Shown here one piece after another: positions 35,190-46,304 of a DNA stretch of 64,000 nucleotides (position 1 is the stretch's first letter; each line of letters starts with the position of its first letter). The stretch covers positions 26,722,862 to 26,786,861 of the forward strand of contig OY743170.1 of NCBI GenBank assembly GCA_963555705.1, read 5' to 3'. Source of the DNA: Ligustrum vulgare. Taxonomy: Eukaryota; Streptophyta; Magnoliopsida; Lamiales; Oleaceae. A model generated the notes under the pieces. The model was not told the origin of the DNA, made no database searches, and worked only from the letters and a program-made list of their open reading frames with translations. A program made the position numbers and the translations under genes.

Positions 35190-38100
35190 TGATGTGATCA
35201 AAGATAGGAGATCAAAGGAGAAATCAAGCTACAGGTGATTCCATGACAATCTGCATGGAAAAACGAGCAAGTTTCATGTTTGGCCCGAACCAAGAATCAA
35301 AACGGATCAAGTTGTTTCAACAGGACAAAAAAAGGTGCATCCAGGGCTACCACGCGATCGCGCGATGATACAAAAATTTCAACTAAGAGTTTCAGGCGAT
35401 TCCACACGATCGCGACAGGTTTGCCTGAGCGACGGGCAGTTGACAGTAGAGTAGATTTTTGCGATTTTTAATTTAGTTTCCATTTTATTAATTATTAATT
35501 TTATTTTTGAACCCCAATGTGGCTAGGGTTAGTGTTAGATCATTTTTTCATTATCTTATGCATATTTTCATTATTGTAAAACAACTTTGATATTGAATTG
35601 ATTATTGAGAGTTTTCTCTTGAAATGGGAATTTTCTTTTCTTTTGTTCTTCAAGAACAACCAATTGAACTTATCAAATATTTTTGAATATTTGTGGTGTT
35701 CCAACCAGAACTTATCAAGGAAGTGACATCCCTTGTGGCGTTCACCAGTCTTGGTTCTTTATTCTGCATCGTTTCTTGCGTCGTGAATATTGGGTCAATG
35801 TTTTTTCGTCAAATCTATCTTTTATTATTGTTCTTATTTTCGTTTCCATTGTTTGTATTTCTTGAATTCTTGATTCTTGTGTTTTGGATGAATTTAGATA
35901 TTTTCTATCGTTTGTGTCGTTTATTCAGTGTTCTTCGTCGCGTTTCGTGAGCAGGATCGCATCAGGTGGTATCAGAGCTTGGATCTAATTTAAATTCTTG
36001 CATTTTCTTGTTTTTCTTGATTCTTTGTGCAAGTCAAGTTTTTCTTATTTTAATCTATTATAAATCCTTCAAAAAATCTCAAACTTGTTTATTTTAGTCA
36101 ATTCTTATCCAGATTCAGTTCCGTTTGTTTTGCTGTGTTCGTAGTGAAATTTTGGAATTTAAAAAATATGTATCTGAAAGAAAAAAAATCGCATATTCCG
36201 AGAATTTCTCAATTCCTGTTTTCTTTGTATCTTCCATAAATTCCTTATTTGTGATCCTTAATAGGTTCTTGAGTGATATTGGAAAGGGGATTTTGATTGA
36301 TACACGAGTGATAAATTTTGTGAGGAATTTTATTTATTTTTTCTTGTTATTAAACATGTCTCATAGGGGAAAGTCTTCGTCAATGAGTGCCAAACAACAA
36401 ATTAAATTTATTAAATCCATGGAGGCACAATGAGATAAAATCTTGGCTAGGATGGATGAAAGAGAAGCACGATGGCGAAAGGACTAATCTCAAGGAGATT
36501 CTAGAGCTAGGAGGGATAAGAGGCATGAATCCAATACTAGGGGTGGAGATGGGGTTGACGAAATGCCATTGAAGAGAAAAGAGACATCAAAGCAGAAGAG
36601 TAGTGATCATGTTCCAAAGAGGAGGGAGGAACCAACAACCAAATTTAACTATACTTCCGAGTCCAAACCTCCTAAGAATAGAAATACTAAATGCTTTAAA
36701 TGTTTGTATTTGGGTCACATTGCACTTCAATGTCCACATAAAAAGGTTAGATGTGAAGTGAAAGTTGTTTCTGGAGATAAAGTTGAGAAAATGAATAAGT
36801 TAAAGAATGCTCGTGACAGTGATAAATTGAAGAATGTTGTAGTGGATGAGTCACTTGTTAATAGACGTGCTCTTAGCATTAGGCGTAGGGTGGATATTGT
36901 GGATAATGTGGAGGAGTAGAGAGATAATATTTTTTCGCACTAGATGCTTAGTGAATGATAAGGTTTGTAGTATGGTTATTGATGGGGGGAGTTGTACTAA
37001 TGTAATTAGTACAATGTTGGTGGAAAAATTGGGATTACCTTTAATGAAACATCCAGAGCCATATAAATTGCAGTGGTTGACTAAATCGGGGGAGATTAAG
37101 GTAAACAAATAGATTTTGGTGACTTTTTCTCTTGGTAGCTATTCTGATGAGGTAGTTTGTGACGTGGTGCCCATGCATGTTGGTCATATATTGTTGAGGA
37201 GACTGTGACAACATGAAAGGGAAGTGCTACATGATGGGTATACAAATCGATACAATTTTGTGAAAGGTGGGAAGAAGTTTACCCTAGTTCCACTGTCCCA
37301 AACGAAGGCCCTGGAAGACCAATTGAAATTGAAAAGTGAGTTTGAGGGGAAAAATAAGAGAGTTGATACCACGACCTTAGAAAAAGGAGAGGGAGTGAAA
37401 ATTAAAGAAAAGAGAGTTGAGGACACGACCTCAGAAAAAGGAGAAAGAATGAAAATTCAAGAAAGGAGGTTGAGGTCCAAACCTCAAAAGAAGGAGAAAG
37501 TGAGTGCATAAAGCAAAATAAAAGAGAGTATACCACAAAAATGAGTTTATTTGCACTTACTGAAGCTAATAAACCCTTCCGCAGTTTGGCTAATTCTGTT
37601 TTGCAGGTATCCAAGTCAAATTCCAAAACTAAAGTTGGGATTAAATGTAATATAAAGAAGAAGCCGCTAAAGAGGTCCAATGGATGGACAAAGTCCCCAC
37701 ATAAATGTCAACCCAGCAAAAGCAAGTATAAGGATGGTCCCAAAGTCAACAAACCGAGGAGTTTCAAGAGGATTGGATAAATTTGAGACTCGAGATCGAA
37801 TCCTTTTTAAGAGAGGGGGAATGATGTGATCCAAGGTAGAATATCGAAGAAGTAATTAGGCTACGGGCGATTCCATGACAATCTACATGGAAAAACGAGC
37901 AAGTTTCGTGTTGGGTTCGAACCAAGAATCAAAACAGATCAAGTTGTTTCAAAAGGACAAAAAAAGGTGCATACGAGGCTACCAACGATCACGTGGTGAA
38001 GAGGAGCACGCATCGCGCAATGATACAAAAATTTCACCCGAGAGTTTTAGGCGACTCCACGTGATCGCGACAGGTTTTCCTGAGCGATCTTGCTGTTGAC

Positions 38101-38620
38101 AGTGGAGCAAATTTTTGCGATTTTTAATTTAATTTCCGTTTTATTAATTATTAATTCTATTTTTGAACCCTAATGCAGCTAGGGTTAGTGATAGATCGTT
38201 TTTTCATTATATTATGCATATTTTCATTATTGTAAAACAACTTTGATATTGAATTGATTATTGAGAGTTTTCTCTTGAAATGAGAATTTTCCTTTCTTTT
38301 GTTCTTCAAGAACAACCAATTGAACTTACCAAATATTCTTGAATATTTGTGGTATTCCAACCAGAACTTATCAAGGAAGTGACATCCCATGTGGCGTTCA
38401 CCAATCTTGGTTCTTTATTATGCATCGTTTCTTGCGTCGTGAATATTAGGTCAAGGTTTTATTGTCAAAACTATCTTTTATTATTGTTCTTATTTTCGTT
38501 TCCATTGTTTTTATTTCTTGAATTCTTGATTCTTGTGCTTTGGCTGAATTTAGATTTTTTCCTATCTTTTTGTCGTTTATTCCGCGTTCTTTATTGCATT
38601 TCCCGAGCGGGATCGCATCA
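35190..38620 (+). mobile_element. Gypsy element B, complete ends but no pol (non-autonomous relic)
   Basis: The 5' LTR is 35190-35964 and the 3' LTR is 37822-38620. Both start TGATGTGATC and end GATCGCATCA. The primer binding site TGGTATCAGAGC (initiator tRNA-Met) is at 35967-35978 and the polypurine tract AAGAGAGGGGGA at 37809-37820. Flanks AATCT (35185-35189) and AATCC (38621-38625) are a 5-bp duplication with one change. The 1.86-kb internal region holds only a damaged gag and protease. RT, RNase H and integrase are absent. The LTRs differ at many sites and by indels (775 against 799 bp), so the insertion is not recent. It lies within the family A LTR. Confidence 0.85.
36358..37500 (+). 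pseudogene. Gypsy gag C-terminus and aspartic protease, with stops
   Basis: Reading frame pieces give a Lys-rich Gag tail with one CCHC knuckle (CFKCLYLGHIALQC, about 36694-36735), then a retropepsin (VCSMVIDGGSCTNVI, catalytic D-G-G/S near 36978; KHPEPYKLQWL; a pattern VVPMHVGHILL). It is followed by a Lys/Glu-rich linker (37300-37500). Stops at 36429, 36486, 36917 and 37110 and an early frame change inactivate it. In intact relatives RT would follow the linker. Here the LTR follows within about 320 bp. Confidence 0.85.
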
Positions 38621-39558
38621 AATCCTTTCAGTTTTTAAAAGTGTTAGACTTCAGTCTCTGATTTCTAAAATGTTTTATTCAGCCCTATTGATTTCTTGAA
38701 ATTATGGGCCAGTCCTCTTCTTTCTGTAAAAGTATATTTCAACCCCTAGACTTTTAAATTCCAATTTCTTTAAAATTTCAACCTTAGAATTTTCTAAGTA
38801 ATAAATTAATTTAATTTTCTTTTGGTTAGACGAAACATTTGGTGATTTAGAAGATTGATGTGATAGTCCCGCTCTATTTTCAAACTTGAAAATTTGAGGT
38901 AGACTCGCCCCGGCTAATTAATTTAAATTATAATTGCATGTATTATGTGAATTTTACGTGATATAAATGTTTTGATGCATTAGAAAAGACAAGAATATCT
39001 CTTATGAGATAAAATTAGAATGATGTGGTTATGCATGACTTAAATGCTTTAATGCATGAGATAATGATGTGGTTATGCATAACTTAAATGCTAGAATGCA
39101 TGAGACGAGACTACCCACACCCTGTGATTTTTACAAAGCATATGATTATGATGATGTGGTCACTATATTAGTTGCATAAGTATGTGTTCAATTATTCGGT
39201 AAATTAATTATAGGCGATGAGTATAATGAATATTTACTCATCCCGTTATTTTAACAGTTTTTGCAAATTTCGGAGATGGTGGCGAATGAAGGGCAGCGGT
39301 GGTAAATTAATAATGAAGCTATATGTTTCGAAAGTCACGATTTATGAGTTTGATAATTTATTTTGTCGTCACAAAACTTAAGAATTTAAAATTTTATGAA
39401 TTGTTTTAAATAAATATGTTTGATTAAAGTTCTCGTTATTGATTTTTCAAATAAATATAATGTTTAGAATTCAGTTTATTTCTGCAATAATATTTGTTCA
39501 AAAGTTAGATTTAAAGGACAACGTAGTGTCCCGGGTTTACGAAACTCAGGGTGTTACA

Positions 39559-40190
39559 AACACCAACCTAATGCTAGCCAAATTATGATTAATACATGCA
39601 AAAGGTCTGCTACTTCCTCTTGTCTGCACCAAGATCCCAAAATTGTATCAGCAAAAGTGGTATACTCCTCTTCCCAAACCTAAGAAGGTTCAAACCGAAA
39701 AGTTAATTTCTTTCTTCTATCTCCACTCAAATTTACTTCCCTCCCTTGGGATTGTATAAGAAGCAGTCTATGGTCGGACTTCGAGAATGCGAGATTCTCT
39801 ACAACCCCCAAGGGAAAGAGACCCCGCCACCTCTCATTTGAAACTGTTCAATCTAGTCTCGCTTGAATGTGCCCTGCCCCCTCTCTTCCATTAGACCATG
39901 TCATCAACAGCCCCTTTGCCCCCAAGTCCACTAGATAGCATTCACTTAATGCCGCTCGAAAATTCTCTATGAATCGAATTGGACGAGAACCATTGTGATC
40001 GGTGGCTTTTCTCAACAGGACTCACCACTTCATTAGAACTCTCCTGTAATACATACTCCGTAACACTGAATTCTAGTCTTCCTCGCATAGCCCCTCTTAG
40101 ATTCTCAAAAAAAGATGTCGACAAAATTTGTTTTTCCGACGATCTTCCTTTCTCAATTTTCCCTCCTCTACTTACACTCCTAATCAATGA
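39559..40190 (-). pseudogene. L1 LINE no. 2, endonuclease block (partial)
   Basis: Minus-strand reading in shifting frames gives WSNGREGAGHIQARLD, NERWRGLFPLGVVENLAFSK and SDHRLLLIQS. This matches the C-terminal half of the LINE APE endonuclease (TWTNGR, RLDR, SDH signature). The N-terminal half (a 'SWNVRGLG'-type start) is not seen between this block and ORF1, so part of it is deleted. It is joined to the RT block at 26188 across the LTR nest. Confidence 0.75.
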
Positions 40191-41464
40191 ACTCTTGCTA
40201 TGAGATATTATATTCCTACCCCGAGCCTGCTAGTTCACTCTCTTCCACCCTCGACCCCTCTTCCTCGATGCCCCCTATCCCCTGTTTTGTTTGCCTTTCA
40301 GATTCTCACTTTTCTCCACCTCGACTTCCTCAATTTCAATCTCACCTACTTAAAACCATCCCCAGTCCCAATATGTCTCCCTCCATCATTATTATTATTA
40401 GCAACCACCAGCACCACGTTTTCTCCCTCGACCACTTCCACATGACTTGGAACACTACCCGAGCTTCCCTCTCTTTCCTTATCACCTACGGTCCCAATCC
40501 CATCGTCACCCCCATGGATACAATTCTCTAGTGAGCCCAGCAAGGTGTTGAGGGAGCCTGTCAACCTGTCCCACAACTAACACCTCATCCCTGACCTCCT
40601 CTTCCTACCAAAACCACTGCCCACTCGAACTTGCATGTAGTCATCTCCTAAGAATCAAAGGAGCATTAAGCCACACACCGTATTTGAAATCCTCCTTTCA
40701 TCTTGGAGCCATGTCTCCTGATGGACATTCCTGATGCCAATGTCCAATCAAGCCACAATGATAACAAAAATCTGGCAATCGTTCATACTGGACTAAGAGG
40801 AAAAGATCTTCGTTAAAAGATTATAGACAAATCCTAACACCTTGTTTAAGGGGCTTCAATGTATCCAACTCCACCCTAATCCATGGTACACTACTCTCCA
40901 AATCAACCTCATCCACCACACCCAACAACTCTCTTTTTTGAAGGATATTTCCTATCATGTAAATTAGTGGCGATGATGTAAATGAATCCAGAGATAGACC
41001 TGATGGAATTCCTTGTCATGTAGGTCACCAATTACTGAAAGAACTCATAAATAGAGGATTTGATTATTGAACAACCACGGACCTTCCGAAGCACATTTTT
41101 TCCTCTATAGACCCAAACTGGAAGAGAAAAACACTGGCATCCCCTCTCGTGCTCACCTTGAATTACCATGAAAGTTGCCATATGTTTGCCAAAACGCTTT
41201 CAAGAACATCTTGATTTACTGGTTTCGAACTGAATACCTTCTCCACCAATCAATATTGCATCGAATTCTTACCTTCATCGCAATTTGTTGAATCAATTTT
41301 CTGGGTAGGATTTGCTTCTTCATCAAGCCTTCACTTTTTCCGTAACATCCTGGCCTCTTTAGGGTCCATAGAAGATGAATGACAAGGCGAAAAAAAAAAC
41401 TAAGAGAAAGAGTTGAAAATCCAGAAAGAACAAAGAGAAAATGGATCTCGGAATAGAGCCACAT
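40191..41464 (-). pseudogene. L1 LINE no. 2, ORF1 (DUF4283 and zinc knuckle)
   Basis: On the minus strand a DUF4283-like segment (NQDVLESVLANIWQL, ASVFLFQFGSIEEK, about 41220-41060) is followed by a CCHC zinc knuckle (CYHCGLIGHWHQEC, about 40725-40770) and an acidic, Ser/Asn-rich tail (about 40570-40350). This is the standard plant L1 ORF1 layout, broken by stops. The likely start is in the 41464-41216 frame. The LINE's 5' end lies near 41465-41530 but was not pinned down. Confidence 0.8.
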
Positions 41465-41607
41465 GGAGGTGGCAAGAAAATCCCAATCTCACGTATCAAA
41501 GAGAGATGTGAGAAATATTATCAATTTTAATTCTTAAGATCTTGCTATTACGACTTGATTTGAGCAAGCTTTAGTTCTTCTGAATTGAGTGATTGAACAT
41601 CAATTTA

Positions 41608-41792
41608 GCCCCAGTTGGCCTCTTTTAAAAATTTAACACATTTTCTCTATCTTCTTTTCAACCTGACATTTATCAATAAAATAATATTATACATAAACTC
41701 AAAAAAGATTCCCTACTTTTTAACCATACATTCTCCTAGAAAATCACTATTAATTTCAAATAAGCTGTTTTTAAACCACATCAAACAAGAGC
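41608..41792. mobile_element. Tourist-like MITE
   Basis: The ends GCCCCAGTTGGCCTCTTTTA and the reverse complement GCTCTTGTTTGATGTGG are imperfect inverted repeats. Both sides carry TTA (41605-41607 and 41793-41795). It is 185 bp, AT-rich and noncoding. Confidence 0.6.
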
Positions 41793-41936
41793 TTAATTTC
41801 AAGTTGGACCACTCTTACATATTCCGTCACTCTCTCTCTCAAACTAACTGAATTCGATAGTCATACCATAATTGATATTACTTATAGTATAGCATAAAAA
41901 TTTAAAAACGAAAATGATGAAGATTTTATTACAATA

Positions 41937-43084
41937 TCTAACTAATATAATAAGAGGGAGTTAGGATTTACTATTCATTTTCTTGGAATAAGAGGGAGTT
42001 AGGGTTTACTGTTTATTTTTGGTAGTATGTAAGAACATGTTTGCCTGAGCATTTATAGTTCTAACTAATCTCACTTATAAGAGTGAGCCCTTTAATTTGC
42101 CTTTTAATTGTTATTTTTTCTTTGTTTGATTAGTTTTGTGAGCTCAAATAAAGTAGTAATAGTAAGATCTTTATATCAATATGAAGTTCTCACACAATAC
42201 TTCACTGCATTATTTTTGAATTAGAAAATCATCAACGTTAGTAAAAGTTGTAGTCGTTTAAAATTGTCCATTAACAATGTATTTTTCATTTTCTTCCACA
42301 AGTCAACTCTAGTCTCATTTTTGACATAAATATATAAACTCTAGACAAAAATAAGTCTTTAATGTATCACTTCGAAAAGCTCATAAAAAATTACAAATTT
42401 AAATTTTCAAAATCAAGTTTCATTTTTGGTTGCCCCTTATTTTATCTTTTAGTATGTTTTCCTTGTTTGGTTTACTTTGTGGGCTCAAATAAAGCCGTAA
42501 TAGAAAAAACTTGACATCAATGTGAAGTTCTCACACAATACTTTACAACATTTTTTTTTTGAAATTACAAAACTGTCAATCCTTGCAAAAGTTATAACCA
42601 TTTAAAATGGTTAATTAACAATGTATTTTTCATTTTTTTTTCACGAGTCAACTTGCGTCTAATTTTTGACATATTCAGTCTAGACAAAACAAAATTTTTA
42701 GTGTATCACTTCGAAAAGCTCATAAAAAATAACAAATTTTCCTTTTCAAAATCATATAATTACTATCATAAATAAAGTGAACGCACATCCAAAATGACAA
42801 CTCATTTTATTTCAATCCTTGTGGTTACCGATTTTAAAAATATATTTTTCAACTTTCCTTTTACGGTTTACTTTCGTTCTATTTTCAAATCATATATATT
42901 TTAGACAAAATTGAATTTTTAATATACTACTCAAAAAGCTCGCAAAACCTTCAATTCGTCTTCAAATTATATAACAACTGAGGAATCATAATTTGAAAAT
43001 ATGTTACTTTTGATTATTCATGTACAATAACATTATTATATACATAATTACGGACATTATTCGTGCACCACACGAGCTGATTAG
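41937..43084 (+). mobile_element. Probable short non-autonomous Helitron
   Basis: It starts A|TCTAACTAATATAATAAGAG and ends CGTGCACCACACGAGCTGATTAG|T. The TCGTG...CACGA stem near the 3' end and the A/T flanks fit a Helitron, although the last four bases are TTAG rather than CTAG. The body is 2.5-3 diverged copies of a 370-bp unit and codes for nothing. Confidence 0.45.
42080..43000. repeat. About 370-bp tandem repeat, 2.5 diverged copies
   Basis: Units share GTGAGCTCAAATAAAG, GAAGTTCTCACACAATACTT, TTAACAATGTATTTTTCATT and GTATCACTTCGAAAAGCTCA at about 42130, 42480 and (partly) 42840-42950. Confidence 0.8.
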
Positions 43085-43682
43085 TCTTCAAAGTAAAAGA
43101 TTATAGGGTGTAATTTTTTTATTTGAGTACTTTAACATAGCATATTGACAAGTTGGAAAACCAAGATCTTTCATGTTATGATAATAATGAAGCATTTTTT
43201 TTTTTTATAAATATATATAATAAAGATACATAGTGGTGAAATTTGACACAATATTTGAAGTAGAATGGCCCAGTTGAAATAGATTAGGGACTCAAATAGT
43301 AACTCACTTGTGATTTCATTGAAAGATCAGTGGTCATAGCAAAACTTACCCAAACAGGATTTTTAGCCCCCATTTGATGTATATTATTTGATAAAAACTT
43401 ATTTTAAATAGTTATTGATGTGATATTGTGTGGATGAAAATGAAAGAAAAATCTTAATTTATGTGCATAATATTTTACTGGTAAAATTCGTGATTAAAAT
43501 TTAGTACAATAAAAAAAATGAGTTACTTTTAAAAAAATCGTTTAGTTAGATGTGTTTACTACTGGCCCATCGTTGTACGACTGTATTTAGACGCACTTAA
43601 TATATATAGTCTAAAATTACATTATAACATGATCACCTCATGCAACTGAAAAAAGGGAATTTTACTTGAACTAATAGGACGT
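43085..43682. other. AT-rich spacer; possible half MITE
   Basis: There is no coding or RNA feature. The phrase AGCCCCCATTTGATGTATAT at 43372 resembles the MITE terminus at 3739, but no convincing partner end was found. Confidence 0.4.
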
Positions 43683-43904
43683 TGTAAAACTATCAAAATC
43701 TAGAACAAGAAAGAGAGAGATAGAGATAGAGAGATGAATATATATAGGAAATTGGGAGAATTTCTTATTCCAATTGTATATCTCAATGAATGAAATAAGT
43801 CTCCTATTTATAGGGGTGGACAACGACACAATCGTAATAATGTAAAGTTTACAAGGGTGTAATGGTCATTCACATTATATAAACATTTTATATTATTTAT
43901 AACA
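43683..43904 (-). mobile_element. Copia-type 3' LTR, 222 bp, with TATA box
   Basis: On the minus strand the LTR begins TGTTATAAATAATAT at 43904 and ends GATAGTTTTACA at 43683. Just before its start lies the polypurine tract CAAGGGGGAG (plus-strand 43905-43914). Inside is a strong TATA box, CCCCTATAAATAGGAG (43801-43816), the usual promoter of short copia LTRs. A GA/TA-rich stretch follows near 43710-43740. The internal region would lie to the right, but only decayed sequence follows. A 5' LTR was not found. Confidence 0.75.
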
Positions 43905-44236
43905 CTCCCCCTTGAATGACGGATTACGCAATTGTCTGCCTTGTTAAAATCTTGCTAAAAAAACCAGTGGTATAAAACTTGAGCGAAGGAAAACGAGTAT
44001 AGCTGCTCCCCTTGATAGTGGTCATCGTGAATCATTGAGTTTACTATTTGAAATGACATCAAATGATAAGTAGAACAAATCATGCGTTGAAGCTTGAAAT
44101 TCTGAAGTGCTATCTCGTTAAAACCTTGTCAGTAAAACCTGAACGACGAAAAAAAAGTACTGCATGATTCTCCTCCTGGAGTGTGCAACCGAGTATTCAT
44201 GAACCTTTGGAACATTGGTATCATCTTTCTTTTGGA

Positions 44237-44268
<32 letters not shown>

Positions 44269-45190
44269 TGTGTGTAGCCGATGACATTACATTCTTCATA
44301 AGGTGGCTATGACTTTCTTCATTTGTTGATATCATTCCAGCACAAAAATGTGTTGTTGAATTATAGCTCATAAATAGATGTGATAATGCCTCAAAAACCT
44401 TGCTAGGAAAACTAATAAGTATATTGATGCAATCTCGAATCTTTTCATCAAACATATCATTTATGATGAGCTTTATATAAATCGATTATAGCTTATTTAT
44501 GATGTCATAACATGCTATATCAAGCAATGTTTAACTAATATACCGATTACGTTTTTCAAATCTAGAATTAATTTACTTGTGCTGAATAATCAAATCTAGA
44601 ACTTACTTTTGGTGAATAATTAAACATATTCATTTCCATATTCACTTTTTGGTGAAAAATCAAATATTCAATTTCGAATTCACTTTTGGTGAATAACTAA
44701 AAATTCATTTTCAAATTCACTTCTGGTGAATAATCAATTGCCTAGATATCAAATATAATTTACAATAATAGTATACTTCAATTTCAACATATTATATCAT
44801 GAGTCATTTGTATCATTCTGTAGTGATAGTACTCTAGGTATATTGAATCTTTTAATGATTAAAAATGTATGTTTTTGCATCTTATAAATCACAATTTCTA
44901 ATTTGCATAAATATAATCAATAATTGAAATTGATATCAATTTCGACATATAATCTATAATCATTTTACTTTAAATCTTAATGTACCGCTATCAACTGGTA
45001 AATCAAAGAATACTCACAAAGTATCGAGATGAGAATCATACATTTCGATCTCACTCATTAGTATATCAAAGACTCAAGCTAGTGATTTAGATTATAGTCT
45101 CATCCACCATATATTATGCTAGTTTTTCGAAAAAATTGTGTTCAACTAGTCGTTTTTTACGACTATGTAATATTTTTCATTTACACAAAG
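43905..45190 (-). other. Decayed noncoding tail of the copia-type element
   Basis: It contains the words GTTAAAATCTTGCTAAAAAA and GTTAAAACCTTGTC, common in the region before plant copia 3' LTRs. It also has a TA microsatellite (44237-44261) and a short array (44580-44750) of about 45-bp units built on 'cttttggtgaataatcaaat', about five copies. No Gag-Pol reading frame remains. Confidence 0.5.
44580..44750. repeat. About 45-bp imperfect tandem repeat
   Basis: The core TTTGGTGAATAATCAAAT and variants recur about five times, separated by 'cattttcaaattcac'-like spacers. Confidence 0.75.
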
Positions 45191-45199
45191 AACTGCTGG

Positions 45200-45500
45200 C
45201 TTTACACATTTAAGTAGGGTTTCAAGTTGGATTGGAAAATCCTATTTCGTCCGATTCCATTCAAATTTTTCAAAAAAAAAAAAATTCCGATTCCTATTGG
45301 TCCAAAATCCGAAACTTCCGAATTTCGAAAATATTCGAAAAAATTGGATTGAAATTGGAACAAGTTTCAAAATTTCAACAATTTCGATTCAAAAAAGTCC
45401 GAAGCATCCGAACATATTCCAATCCGAAAATTCTTCTTTTTTCCGATCAAGTTCCAAAAATTTTGTATTTCCATTACAACTAATAATCTATATCTATTAT
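45200..45500. other. Low-complexity TTCGAAA-rich block
   Basis: Repeated TTCCGATT, TTCCGAA, TTCGAAAA and TTGGATTGAAA words create chance open frames on the plus strand. The composition resembles hAT MITE subterminal DNA, but termini are missing. Confidence 0.4.
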
Positions 45501-45511
45501 TACCACTTTTA

Positions 45512-46140
45512 AAAGTCCCTTAAATGGAGAAACATTTAGGTACTATTTACCCTCACAACTTTTTAATAATATCATATCCACCATTAGTTTTAATTAATGT
45601 AGATTTTCAATATTTTATTTATTTTATTTTTGTATTGTCAATAAAAATATTTTCATACATTTACAATTTAAACTCTTCACCTTCTCGCTATAAATCTTTT
45701 AAATAAAACCAATAACTCTCATATAATTTATAGTTTCTAATATGTCCTTCAATTAATATGAGAAAAAGAAGAAAAAATGTGTACTTCTTTACTTAATTTT
45801 TTACATGCATATAATAATTTTTTTTTAAAGAAAAACTACTTCTAAACGACCTTAAATGGAGAAACTTCTTTTATTATTTTACCCTCAAACCTTTAATAAT
45901 ATCATATTTACTGTTGATTTTAATTAATGTACAATTTTTTAACATTTTATTTTATTTTTATATTTTCAATAAAAAATATTTTTAATATATTTACAATCTA
46001 AACTCGTCACTTTCCTACTAAAAATATTTTAAATAAAACTTATAACTCTCAGATAATTTAAATTTTATAAACATCCTTCAATTAATATGAGAAAAAAATA
46101 TGTACTCCTTGAATTAATTTTTTTTACTTGTATACAAAAA
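45512..46140. repeat. Direct duplication of about 330 bp, diverged
   Basis: The block starting CCTTAAATGGAGAAAC occurs at about 45518 and 45850. Both copies share TTTAATAATATCATAT, TTTTAATTAATGTA, CATTTACAAT or ATTTACAAT, and CCTTCAATTAATATGAGAAA in order. A Helitron-like start (A|TCTATATCTATTATTA) sits just before copy 1, but no matching 3' end was found. Confidence 0.8.
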
Positions 46141-46304
46141 AAATTAGAAAATCATTTTCACCTTCTAATTAAACATTTTAATCTCTATTAGTCGTATTCC
46201 AATTTTAAGTTTCTTTGTAAAATATTAATTTGACGCCGGTTATATTAGGGGTGGACAAAAAAATCGGAACCGAAAGAACCGAACAAAAAAAGAGAACCGA
46301 AATA

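Larger units (their letters stand above)
26189..39558 (+). mobile_element. Family A LTR copy (plus orientation), split by nested insertions
   Basis: The left end (TAGCGACTGAG... then GTGTTCGTCTAGCC at 26288-26301) is the reverse complement of the right end of the solo LTR at 16949-19491. The right end (38827-39558, ending GGTGTTACA) matches its left end. Between them only family A pieces 26189-~26650, ~34180-35189 and 38621-39558 belong to this LTR. The rest is a second LTR with a Helitron inside, and element B. LINE no. 2 flanks both sides. The terminal TG is degraded and a target duplication is not evident (AATTC against AACAC). Confidence 0.7.

Noticed and set aside
35967..35978. tRNA-related sequence TGGTATCAGAGC
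   Set aside because: It is the retrotransposon primer binding site next to an LTR, not a tRNA gene; no cloverleaf.
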